A stretch of 64,000 bases of DNA from assembly GCA_022824185.1 (NCBI GenBank), contig JAJEAU010000015.1:92268-156267 (forward strand), given 5' to 3'. The stretch's first letter is position 1. Each line of letters opens with the position of its first letter. Of this stretch, positions 37,572 to 46,709 are shown piece after piece. Below the pieces are notes generated by a model. That model was not told where the DNA came from, did not search any database, and saw only the letters and a list, made by a program, of their open reading frames with translations. Both the position numbers and the translations under genes were made by a program. The stretch is from Dehalococcoidia bacterium (GTDB lineage Bacteria > Chloroflexota > Dehalococcoidia > Lucifugimonadales > Lucifugimonadaceae).

Positions 37572-38771
37572 ATGACGCTTCCATCTCTCGAAGAACTCGA
37601 ACTAGATCCTTACGGCGCGCTAGGCGTTCGAAAGTTCATCAACGCAACCTGCCACCACACGAACATGGGCGGTACCCTGATACCCGAAACGACGTTGAAG
37701 GCTATGCGCACCGCCGCCGAAAATTACGTCGACCTGAGGGAACTCCAAAAATCCGCCGGTCGCATCATATCCGACGTCACTCATGCTGATGACGGCTACA
37801 TCGTCTCGGGCTGCGCCGCCGGTCTTATGGTCTCCGCTGCCGCAATCATCACCGGAACCGACGAAGCACTGATCGAGCAACTCCCATACGTCCAAGGCGG
37901 GCAAGTCCCCTGCGTCGCCAAACGCTTCGCCCGAGCCAAGAACTACAAGGGCGAAGAATACGTGAACCACGGCTACGCGATGGCCGTCAAAACCGCCGGA
38001 GTCAAATTCATCGAAATCGGCGAACCCGACCCGGATGGACGACCCACCAAAGTCGTCTCAGCCGAAGAGTACGAGCAGGCCTTCATCGACAACCCCGACG
38101 CCAAAATGGTCTACTGGGTCGGATACGCACCCCCAGAAGACATCGCCCTAGAAGACGTCATCGACATCGCACACGCACACGGCGCACGCGTGATCATCGA
38201 CGCATCCAACTGCCTACCACCACGCGAAAACCTCTACCGCTTCATCGACATCGGGGCCGACGTCGTTAATTTCAGCGGCGGCAAGGGCATCCAAGGCCCT
38301 CAAGGCGCAGGCATCATCGCCGGCAGCCAAGACATCATCGACGCCATCGCCATGCAGTCCGCACCGTCACACGGCATCGGACGCGTCGCCAAAGTCTCCA
38401 AAGAAGAGGTAGTAGGCCAGATCGCGTCCTTCATCTGGTGGGTTCAACAAGACGACGAGGAGCGCATGACGGAGCACCACCGCAAGACTGGGATGCTCCA
38501 CAACAGTGTCGCTGGCCTCGCAGGGTTGTCCGACTCCTACATCGAGTTCCCCGACGAAGACAACCGCCCGATGCCGAACGTGCACGTCAAAGTCGACCCT
38601 GCGACGGGCAAAGACGCCGAATGGCTCATCGGCGAACTCCGAGACGGCGACCCTGCAATCGCCGTAGTCGGACACGCCAGAGACCCCCAAATCGTCCGCA
38701 TCGACGTCCGCCTACTTAGAGACGATGAGATCATGGAGATCTCTAGGCGCTTGCACGAAACCCTCGGATGA
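37572..38771 (+). CDS. SelA-like PLP-dependent enzyme (aminotransferase class V-fold)
   Basis: LGVRKFINATCHHTNMGGTLIPE, HADDGYIVSGCAAGLMVSAAAIITG, VVNFSGGKGIQGPQGAGIIAGSQDII (PLP Lys context). Confidence 0.85.
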   Translation: MTLPSLEELELDPYGALGVRKFINATCHHTNMGGTLIPETTLKAMRTAAENYVDLRELQKSAGRIISDVTHADDGYIVSGCAAGLMVSAAAIITGTDEALIEQLPYVQGGQVPCVAKRFARAKNYKGEEYVNHGYAMAVKTAGVKFIEIGEPDPDGRPTKVVSAEEYEQAFIDNPDAKMVYWVGYAPPEDIALEDVIDIAHAHGARVIIDASNCLPPRENLYRFIDIGADVVNFSGGKGIQGPQGAGIIAGSQDIIDAIAMQSAPSHGIGRVAKVSKEEVVGQIASFIWWVQQDDEERMTEHHRKTGMLHNSVAGLAGLSDSYIEFPDEDNRPMPNVHVKVDPATGKDAEWLIGELRDGDPAIAVVGHARDPQIVRIDVRLLRDDEIMEISRRLHETLG

Positions 38772-40735
38772 TCCTGCCACATCCAGACTCCCAAGGAATG
38801 GCTAAGCCAGCCTCGGATTTCGACCCCTACGCGCACTACCAGGAGGCAATGATCCCCATGCGCGACGGAGTCCGTCTAGCTACGGACATCCACTTCCCGG
38901 TTGACGAAAACGGCGATGCCATCACCGATCCCGCGCCCGTCCTCCTCGTCCGCACCTCGTACGACAAATCCAAAGAGGAGTGGGAAACCGTTCGCGACTA
39001 CTACCCCCAGCACGGCTACGTATTCGTCAACCAAGACCTCCGCTCCCGCTTCCGCTCGGAAGGCGACGGCCGCTACTACCACACCTGCAACCCTTGGGAG
39101 GGCGAAGACGGATTCGACACCATCGAGTGGATAGCCGAACAACCCTGGTGCAACGGAAAGATCGGCACCTTAGGAAGCTCACACCGCGGAATCGTCCAGA
39201 CCGTCGCGGCTCTCCATCGACCTCCTCACCTCGTCGCCCAGTGGGTTGAACAGGCACCGACCAACATCTACGCCCACGAAGCCCGGGAGGGCGGCGCGAT
39301 GTGCTTCCACATGGCCGCGGCGATCCACAACCACGCTCTCGACTCTCACGAACTCCGCGACAACCCTGAAGGCGTCCTAGCCGTCGCCGAAACCTTCCAA
39401 AATATGCGGGAGTTCCTCTCCAACACTCCTTGGAAGCGAGGCGAAATCGCGCTGGCCGCTGCGCCGTGCATGGAAAAGACTCTCTTCAACTACTACACCA
39501 GAGGCGACTACGACGAGTGGTGGGCTAACGAGAACCTCGACCAAACGCCATACCTCGACCGCCATGCCGACATCCCCGTCATCCTCACGGGCGGATGGTG
39601 GGACCCCTTCGCCGGAGGCACCGCCGACCTCTTCGTCGACCTCACCCAACGCAACAAAAATTCTACCCACTTGGTCTTCGGACCTTGGGCACACGGCACA
39701 CAACGCACAGATGCAACCCACGAGGGCGAAGTCGATTTCGGTCCCGACGCCCGATGGGGCATGGCCAAATTCAACCCCATACGCCGCAGATGGTTCGACC
39801 GCTGGTTGAAAGACGAACAAAACGGCGTCGATGACGACGCCCCGATCCTCCTCTTCGTAATGGGCGGTGGTGAGGGCACAAAGAACGCCGACGGCCGCTT
39901 GAACCACGGCGGATACTGGCGAACCGAGCAAGAGTGGCCACTCGCCAGAACGCACTTTACCAACTTCTACCTCCACGCCGATGGCAACCTGTCCACCGAA
40001 CACCCCCAACCCGACGCAGCGTCCATCACCTACACCTTCGATCCCAACAACCCCGTCCCCACCCTCGGAGGAAGCGTCGCCGGCTTCAGCGCGATGGACA
40101 AACACGAAGAAGGCGGACCAACATTCACCGAGGCCCCGCCACCGGGACAACAGGCCGACACCATCCTTCAACACGCCTACTCCCTAGTCACTCCCGGCCC
40201 GATGCACCAAACCGAGCGCCCCGGACTCTTGGCATGCAATTCGCCATACGGACCGCTCGCCGACCGTCCAGACGTCTTGGTTTTCCAGACCCCGCCGCTA
40301 GAGCAAGACGTCGAGATAACAGGCCCAATCGAACTCAACCTCTGGGTCTCGTCAACCGCACCAGACACCGACTTCACCGCCAAACTGCTAGACATCTACC
40401 CGCCCAGCGACGACTATCCCGACGGTTTCCACATGAACCTAGTCGACTCCATCCTCCGCTGCCGCTACCGCAACTCTTGGACCGAACCCGAGCTGATGTC
40501 GCCCACGGAGAAGTACCTGATCAAAATCCCGCTTCCACCGACGAGCAACCTTTTCAAGACCGGCCACCGCATCCGTGTCGACATCTCCAGCAGCAACTTC
40601 CCACGCTTCGACATAAACCCCAACACTGGCGAACCCATGGGACGTCACACCCTGACGCAAACCGCACGAAACACGCTCTATCTCGGCAAACCTCATCTGT
40701 CGCACATTGTTCTCCCAGTCATCCCCTCTTTTTAG
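38768..40735 (+). CDS. CocE/NonD family hydrolase (X-Pro dipeptidyl-peptidase-like)
   Basis: MIPMRDGVRLATDIHFPVDENG, YVFVNQDLRSRFRSEG, GKIGTLGSSHRGIVQTVAALHRPPHL, ILTGGWWDPFAGG, VFGPWAHG; ATGA overlap with the upstream gene. Confidence 0.92.
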   Translation: MILPHPDSQGMAKPASDFDPYAHYQEAMIPMRDGVRLATDIHFPVDENGDAITDPAPVLLVRTSYDKSKEEWETVRDYYPQHGYVFVNQDLRSRFRSEGDGRYYHTCNPWEGEDGFDTIEWIAEQPWCNGKIGTLGSSHRGIVQTVAALHRPPHLVAQWVEQAPTNIYAHEAREGGAMCFHMAAAIHNHALDSHELRDNPEGVLAVAETFQNMREFLSNTPWKRGEIALAAAPCMEKTLFNYYTRGDYDEWWANENLDQTPYLDRHADIPVILTGGWWDPFAGGTADLFVDLTQRNKNSTHLVFGPWAHGTQRTDATHEGEVDFGPDARWGMAKFNPIRRRWFDRWLKDEQNGVDDDAPILLFVMGGGEGTKNADGRLNHGGYWRTEQEWPLARTHFTNFYLHADGNLSTEHPQPDAASITYTFDPNNPVPTLGGSVAGFSAMDKHEEGGPTFTEAPPPGQQADTILQHAYSLVTPGPMHQTERPGLLACNSPYGPLADRPDVLVFQTPPLEQDVEITGPIELNLWVSSTAPDTDFTAKLLDIYPPSDDYPDGFHMNLVDSILRCRYRNSWTEPELMSPTEKYLIKIPLPPTSNLFKTGHRIRVDISSSNFPRFDINPNTGEPMGRHTLTQTARNTLYLGKPHLSHIVLPVIPSF

Positions 40736-40810
40736 GGTTGCCACAAAACCAATTGTGCGAAGCCGAGGATGGATGAATTCACGCCGAGGCGGGATCACCC
40801 AAACCACCTT

Positions 40811-40832
40811 CAACCCTAAACCGTAGGGTTTT
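40811..40832 (+). terminator. short hairpin plus T-tract downstream of CocE-like gene
   Basis: AACCCTA-AACCG-TAGGGTT followed by TTAG. Confidence 0.45.
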
Positions 40833-40891
40833 AGTAATGGTTGCTGCCCACAACGTAGCTCGCGCACCACAAGCCAAAGGACAAGAAACCA

Positions 40892-41815
40892 TTGCAGACC
40901 TCAGCACGCTGGACCGTTGCCGATATACCCGACTTAACGGGCCAAACCGCGATCGTCACAGGCGGCAACAGTGGTGTGGGCTTCGAAACCGCGATCGAAC
41001 TGGCACGGCATGGTGCGACCACCATCATCGCTTGTCGCTCAGCCTCGCGCGCCGAAGCAGCTCTAAGCAAGATCGAAGAAGCTGCCCCATCTTCTCAGAC
41101 TAGGTCTATGCTCCTAGATTTGGGTGACTTGGCCTCGGTCGACGCATTCTCGAAGAGCTTTACAACCGAATACGAAACACTGGACCTGCTGATCAACAAC
41201 GCCGGCATCATGGCGACCCCGTACCGCACCACCAAAGACGGCTTCGAATCGCAGGTCGGCACAAATCACCTCGGGCACTTCGCCCTCACCGCCAAGCTGA
41301 TGCCAGCGCTCACCGCCGCGCAATCTTCGCGTCTCGTAAACGTCAGCAGCATAGGACATCGCAGCGGCGACATGGACACCGACGATCTGCTGCTGGACCG
41401 CTCCAACTACAAGCGCTGGCGCGCCTACTACCGATCGAAGCTCGCCAACCTCCTTTTCACCTATGAAATGCATCGACGCTTGCAAACCGCGGGAATCGAA
41501 AACCTCTCGTCTCTGGCAGCCCATCCCGGAGTGGCGCGCACCAATCTCGCACAAGGAATGGGATTCATCGGCACCCTTCTCAAACCAATCGCGTTCCTCT
41601 TCATCCAGAGCGCCCAAATGGGAGCGCTGCCGATCTTGAGAGCGACCACCGATCCGAACGCCCATGGTGGCCAATACTACGGACCAGACAAACCCCACGA
41701 GCGAAGCGGCTACCCGCAAGTCGTGTCGTCATCTCCCGATTCACACAACGAGCAAGACGCGCGCCGGCTATGGGAACAATCCGAGGAACTGACTGGTATC
41801 AAGTTCACCATCTGA
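40892..41815 (+). CDS. SDR family oxidoreductase (retinol-dehydrogenase-like)
   Basis: QTAIVTGGNSGVGFETAIELARHGATTIIACRS, LLINNAGIMATPYRTTKDGFESQVGTNHLGHFALTAKL, YYRSKLANLLFTYEMHRRL. Confidence 0.9.
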   Translation: MQTSARWTVADIPDLTGQTAIVTGGNSGVGFETAIELARHGATTIIACRSASRAEAALSKIEEAAPSSQTRSMLLDLGDLASVDAFSKSFTTEYETLDLLINNAGIMATPYRTTKDGFESQVGTNHLGHFALTAKLMPALTAAQSSRLVNVSSIGHRSGDMDTDDLLLDRSNYKRWRAYYRSKLANLLFTYEMHRRLQTAGIENLSSLAAHPGVARTNLAQGMGFIGTLLKPIAFLFIQSAQMGALPILRATTDPNAHGGQYYGPDKPHERSGYPQVVSSSPDSHNEQDARRLWEQSEELTGIKFTI

Positions 41816-41885
41816 CCCAAGGCAAAGGCGAGATCGGAGAGGTCATTTCCCTTTCACGGAGCCCAAAACATCCACCTCTTCCCCT

Positions 41886-44417
41886 TCACGCGTAACTCGC
41901 AACCTCCCGCGGAACAACCCGTATCGCCTCCCGTTTCAACTCTCGGTGCTCCTTCATCTTCAAGTCGAAATCCCGATCCAACAACTCCTCAGCAACCCCA
42001 CGCGCCTTCCCTAGCATCTCCAGATCATCAAACCGCGCAAACCGCCAACCCGACCAACCGCTCTGCACCTCCGCCAAGTTCCGACCAGGCCCTCGTAGCT
42101 CCAAATCCTTCTGAGCCAAATCAAACCCGTCGATATTCTCGACGACCGCCTGCAGCCGGGCCTGCGCCAACTCGCCCTCAGCATCCGAGACCAAAACGCA
42201 AGTTCCGCCAAACTCTCCACGCCCGACACGCCCCCTTATCTGATGCAGCTGCGACAGTCCGAAGTGGTCCGCAGTCATGATCACCATCACAGTCGCATTC
42301 GGAATATCCACTCCAACCTCGATCACCGGCGTCGCCACCAACACATCCATCTCGCGCCCCCTGAACGACTCCATCACCGACTGCTTCTCCGCCAGACTCA
42401 TCCGTCCATGCAACAACCCAACCCTGAGATCCGCGAAAACATCCCCGTTCAACTTCTCAAACTCAACCACTGCAGAAGCACCTGACACATTCTCCGAGGG
42501 ATCGATCAACGGGCAGACCACAAACGCCTGTCGTCCCTCCCTAACCTCGCTCCGCACTTTTCCGTAAGCCTCTACAACCTCGAAAGGCGTTTGAGCCCAT
42601 ATAGTCTCGATCTTCTGCCTGCCCCGCGGCATCGCCCTTAGCGTCGACAACTCCATCTCCCCGTACATCGTCATGTGCAACGTCCGAGGTATCGGAGTAG
42701 CCGACATCGCCAGCAAATGCGGACGCGGCGACCGATTGGTCAAGACCGCCCTCTGCTCCGTCCCAAACCGCTGCTGTTCATCCACCACTACCAGCGCCAA
42801 CTCCTCAAAATCTACACCTTCCTGCAACAGGGCGTGAGTCCCAACCACAAGATCCACCTCACCGTCCGCGCACATCTTCTGCATCGTCTGCTTCTCGCGC
42901 TGAGACAGACTTCCAGTCAACAGCCCGACACGCAGATTCCGCCCCCTCTTCTCAACTCGATACAGCGGCGACTCGTAAACCGGCCCATACCCGCTCAACC
43001 CTTCCCGACACTCCAGCTGCTCCAACATGCTCAGGAAGTGCTGTTCCGCCAAAACCTCCGTCGGAGCCATCATCGCCGCCTGCATACCATTCGAACCCGA
43101 TACCGAGAGCATCGCCGCAATCGCAACCACCGTCTTACCGCTTCCCACCTCGCCCTGCAACAGCCTTGCCATGGGAAACCCTGACGCCATATCCGCCAAG
43201 ATCGTCGCAACTCCTTCACTCTGATCGCCCGTCAACTCAAACCCCAACGACGAAACGAACTCCTTCACGATCCCCCGATCCGGTGAAAGCTCCACCGCCT
43301 CTACCGTCCTCCGCCACCGAGCGCGCCGCCGTATCGCAGCGATCTGGTTATACAAAAACTCATCAAACGCGAACCGTCGTATTGCCGACCATCGTTGCAG
43401 CGTCGCCAGCGGCCGATGCATCGCCTCAAACGCATCCGTCAGTCCCATCAAACCATGCTCATCAAGAACCCACTTAGGCAGCGTCTCGTCCACCAAAGGC
43501 AACCCTTTATCCAAACACTGCATCACTGCATTCCGCACCGTGCGTTGATTCAAACCCGCACTCAACGGATACACCGGAACAATCGCCCCCGCATGAACAA
43601 ATCCCTTCTGGTTCTCCCGGCCTCCACGAGTTATGTCGTCGTACTCCGGGTTCTCCATCGTCGGACGCCCTCGAAACTCTCCGACCCTTCCGCTCACAAC
43701 GATCTGATCTCCGTGCTCCCACCTCGAAGCCATATACGGCATGTTGAACCAGGTGATCGTCAGATTGCCCGTCCCGTCCCGGATCCGAACCCGCGCCGAT
43801 CCCCTCGGACCACCAAACCGATTGAATTCCGATGTAACCACATGCCCCTCGACCGTAGCCTCCTCACCAGCCGCCAGATCCACGATATTCGACCGCATCG
43901 AGTAATCAACCATCCGCAACGGGAAGTGCCATAAAACGTCCCTCAACGTCGACAACCCCAAAGCCGCCAACGCCTTCCTGTGCGAAACATGGAGGTATCG
44001 CAACGATGCCACCGGAGCATCAAGCCCTGTCTTCGGCGCCTGCGCCGCCGAAACCCGACTGCGCGCTTTCGCCTTCGGAGGCGCGTCAACATTGGCATCC
44101 GCCATAGGCGAAATCTCTCCCGATTTCCCCTTCGACCGCCTAGCAGTCGTCCCTTCAGGTCGTCGGGAATTCGACCCATGCAACCGCCGGTACGCCGCCG
44201 CAGCCCAAGACCGTCTTTCAGCAGCCGTCATCAACGCGTACCGCCGACCATCCATCGGCGCCAATCCTCGGATCGCTCCCGCAATCCGATCAAATCGCGG
44301 CCACAACGTATCCAACCCACCACCAATCACAGCACTGTTGTCAAAGCCGTTCTTGGCCTCGACCTTAAGCACACTCACCAGAAGCTCAGTCTGGCGCTCA
44401 ACAACGGGATCAGCCAT
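41886..44417 (-). CDS. recG: ATP-dependent DNA helicase RecG
   Basis: LLQGEVGSGKTVVAIAAML, MAPTEVLAEQHF, VVDEQQRFGTEQRAVL, LAMSATPIPRTLHMTMYGEMELS, LLHGRMSLAEKQSVMESF, QIRGRVGRGEFGG. Confidence 0.96.
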   Translation of the reverse strand: MADPVVERQTELLVSVLKVEAKNGFDNSAVIGGGLDTLWPRFDRIAGAIRGLAPMDGRRYALMTAAERRSWAAAAYRRLHGSNSRRPEGTTARRSKGKSGEISPMADANVDAPPKAKARSRVSAAQAPKTGLDAPVASLRYLHVSHRKALAALGLSTLRDVLWHFPLRMVDYSMRSNIVDLAAGEEATVEGHVVTSEFNRFGGPRGSARVRIRDGTGNLTITWFNMPYMASRWEHGDQIVVSGRVGEFRGRPTMENPEYDDITRGGRENQKGFVHAGAIVPVYPLSAGLNQRTVRNAVMQCLDKGLPLVDETLPKWVLDEHGLMGLTDAFEAMHRPLATLQRWSAIRRFAFDEFLYNQIAAIRRRARWRRTVEAVELSPDRGIVKEFVSSLGFELTGDQSEGVATILADMASGFPMARLLQGEVGSGKTVVAIAAMLSVSGSNGMQAAMMAPTEVLAEQHFLSMLEQLECREGLSGYGPVYESPLYRVEKRGRNLRVGLLTGSLSQREKQTMQKMCADGEVDLVVGTHALLQEGVDFEELALVVVDEQQRFGTEQRAVLTNRSPRPHLLAMSATPIPRTLHMTMYGEMELSTLRAMPRGRQKIETIWAQTPFEVVEAYGKVRSEVREGRQAFVVCPLIDPSENVSGASAVVEFEKLNGDVFADLRVGLLHGRMSLAEKQSVMESFRGREMDVLVATPVIEVGVDIPNATVMVIMTADHFGLSQLHQIRGRVGRGEFGGTCVLVSDAEGELAQARLQAVVENIDGFDLAQKDLELRGPGRNLAEVQSGWSGWRFARFDDLEMLGKARGVAEELLDRDFDLKMKEHRELKREAIRVVPREVASYA

Positions 44418-44499
44418 CCATCAAATTCAACGAATCTCTAACAACGACGTAAACAACCTTACGTCAGACAACGCCTACCTCCGACCAAAAGCTAACGCG

Positions 44500-44934
44500 T
44501 CAACCCGCGACCGGATGCGGATCGATGTAAACAACAGCCTCCCCGTTCATCACTTCGGCGTCCGACTGATTCGTGCACGAAACACCAAGCTTCACGATAG
44601 GTTTGTCATCCCGCACTGAAGTCACGGTGCAAGTCGCTGTGATTTCGTCAGCGATATAGACCGGATTGACGAAATTGGTCGTCAAGCCAAGGAAGATGAT
44701 CGTCGCATCCTGCCCAGCCATCTTCACCCCCAAAACGGCCGAAACCATACCCACAAGGAGAGCGCCATGCGCGATGCGTTTGCCGAACCTGGTCTGTGCG
44801 GCGTAATCGTCCTCAAGATGCAGCGGCTGGGTATCGCCGCTCAGAACCGCAAACTCACGGACAATCTCGTCGGTGATCGTACGGGTCACCGAGGCTGAGG
44901 AACCAAGGGTGAAATTGGAGGGGATGGTGGTCAT
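44500..44934 (-). CDS. MaoC family (R)-specific enoyl-CoA hydratase/dehydratase
   Basis: FAVLSGDTQPLHLEDDYAAQTRFGKRIAHGALLVGMVSAVLG: hot-dog hydratase motif. Confidence 0.9.
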   Translation of the reverse strand: MTTIPSNFTLGSSASVTRTITDEIVREFAVLSGDTQPLHLEDDYAAQTRFGKRIAHGALLVGMVSAVLGVKMAGQDATIIFLGLTTNFVNPVYIADEITATCTVTSVRDDKPIVKLGVSCTNQSDAEVMNGEAVVYIDPHPVAG

Positions 44935-44986
44935 GGAGGGAGGAGTTTCTTCGGTACGAGATCATTTGGCCTGATCCGCGAGAGCA

Positions 44987-45379
44987 TCACAGCGATTCGA
45001 TCGTGACACCTTCGATCCGTTCAAAGTCCTTGCGATTGTTCGTCAATATCTTCAAGTCGTGGTGAACTGCGGTGCAACCGATCAGCAAGTCGAAATCGCC
45101 TATGGGCGTTCCTAGAGTTTGAAGGCGCGCCCGCTGCTCACCAAACAGTCGGCATATCTCTTCGTTCAGACCGATGATCGCGAAATCGCTCAAAAATTCC
45201 AATAGGACAACCTCGGCGTTGGCAGGCTCCGATGACCTGAATACGCCATGGTAAAGTTCAGCAACTGAAATCTCGCTGATGGCGATACCATCTGGCGCTC
45301 TTAGTGCCAACCGGTCCGCGACGGATCGTGACCCTCTAAGGACGTGAATCGCCCAATCGGAATCGACGAGGTATTTCAC
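44987..45379 (-). CDS. VapC-like PIN-domain toxin
   Basis: VKYLVDSDWAIHVLRG, ISEISVAELYHGVFRS, GDFDLLIGCTAVHHDLKILTNNRKDFERI; GTG 45379 in a GTGA overlap with the antitoxin. Confidence 0.88.
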   Translation of the reverse strand: MKYLVDSDWAIHVLRGSRSVADRLALRAPDGIAISEISVAELYHGVFRSSEPANAEVVLLEFLSDFAIIGLNEEICRLFGEQRARLQTLGTPIGDFDLLIGCTAVHHDLKILTNNRKDFERIEGVTIESL

Positions 45380-45624
45380 TTCAACTCTGGTAATGGTCGG
45401 CTGCGGGACGCCGCAGCCCGATATGCGTAGATCTCCTCGATCAATTGATCGCAGTCCACGATACCTTTCCAACCACCAAAACTCGATCGCAATCCCTCAA
45501 ATTCGGGATGCGCGTCTTCGCGCTCTGACACGTTGATGACCACTTCGGCGCCGTCGTCAAGATCAACCGGATTTGCTGGTTTAAATACGCCGTTCGAGTA
45601 TGTTGCTTTGAGGTTTTCGATCAT
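45376..45624 (-). CDS. AF2212/DUF104-like antitoxin
   Basis: MIENLKATYSNGVFKPANPVDLDDGAEVVINV: N-terminal antitoxin signature. Confidence 0.82.
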   Translation of the reverse strand: MIENLKATYSNGVFKPANPVDLDDGAEVVINVSEREDAHPEFEGLRSSFGGWKGIVDCDQLIEEIYAYRAAASRSRPLPELK

Positions 45625-45758
45625 GGTCGGTGCGGCAACAAGTTGATGTCAATCTCGTGTCTCCAGTATACGGAGATCACCTACGGCAATTCGAGACGGA
45701 ATCTACGAGAGATAATGCGATTCAGCTCCTTCCCTAAGGGCCGCCGCGCCAGTTCATC

Positions 45759-46709
45759 CTACTGCCTCTGCGCAACATATGACCCAATAATCACCAGAAC
45801 CGCACCAGCCCACAACTCTGGCCCAATCGCCTCGCCCAGTATCAACCAAGCAAGAATCGCGGTCGTGATAGGCGATGAAAGTGAAATCAGCGTAACTCGA
45901 CTGGGCAAATAGTTGCTCAGCAACCATGTCTGAGCCAGGAACGCGAACCCTGCGATTATCACCCCCTGGTAGAACAGCGACACTCCCAGAACAAGCGTGT
46001 AACGCATCGGATCGGGTTCGAAAATCAGCGAACCGACTAGAAAAGTCGCCGATCCGAAGATGCCTTGGGCCATCAGCATCTTCAACAACGAAATGTTCTG
46101 CCCAAGCTGCGACAGATAGACCTGTCTCAACCCGAGCAAGACCGCCGAACACATGATCAACAGGTCCCCGAGCCAAGGGTTGATCGCATCGATCCCTTCC
46201 GTGCCTGCCATGACGCTACGCACGAAAACCGTCGCCGCCCCCATGTAGGCAATCATTGCACCGACAACTCGACGCTTCGAAAGCCGATCGCTAGGTATCA
46301 AAAAGTGCGAAAACACTCCTGCCCAAAGCGGGAATGTGGTGATGAATATCCCGGTGTGACCAGCCGTCGTGAAATACTGACCCAGGTTCATGAACGCCGT
46401 CTGAACGGAGAACAGAATCCCAAGAATAAAGAGCGGGAAATACTCAGTTCGCTCAACCCTGAAACTCTGGCGCGTCACGATCGCCCAGACGAGCACGACC
46501 ACCATGCCCAAGATGAAGCGCATGAAGCCGAGCCGCAACGGCGGCGAATCTTCCAAACCCGCCTTTACTGCGATCGGGAGTCCCGCCCACAGCGATGCCA
46601 GCGTGAAAGCGAGACTGCCCGCGCTCAGGTTGAGCGGCTTACGACGATCTACTGGCGCCGATCTCGAAGATTTGGTCTCGAGGGGCTCGGGTTCCGGTCG
46701 AGTGGTCAG
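45759..46709 (-). CDS. EamA/DMT-family transporter; probable non-AUG (CTG) start
   Basis: EamA TM pattern; frame extends in phase upstream of track start 46556 through PLNLSAGSLAFTLASLWAGLPIAVKAGLEDSPPLRLGFMRF to a CTG overlapping the upstream stop (CTGA). Confidence 0.75.
   Translation of the reverse strand: MTTRPEPEPLETKSSRSAPVDRRKPLNLSAGSLAFTLASLWAGLPIAVKAGLEDSPPLRLGFMRFILGMVVVLVWAIVTRQSFRVERTEYFPLFILGILFSVQTAFMNLGQYFTTAGHTGIFITTFPLWAGVFSHFLIPSDRLSKRRVVGAMIAYMGAATVFVRSVMAGTEGIDAINPWLGDLLIMCSAVLLGLRQVYLSQLGQNISLLKMLMAQGIFGSATFLVGSLIFEPDPMRYTLVLGVSLFYQGVIIAGFAFLAQTWLLSNYLPSRVTLISLSSPITTAILAWLILGEAIGPELWAGAVLVIIGSYVAQRQ

Noticed and set aside
39934-40776. 280-aa plus-strand ORF within the CocE-like gene
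   Set aside because: Low-complexity Arg/Pro/Thr alternate frame overlapping a confident CDS.
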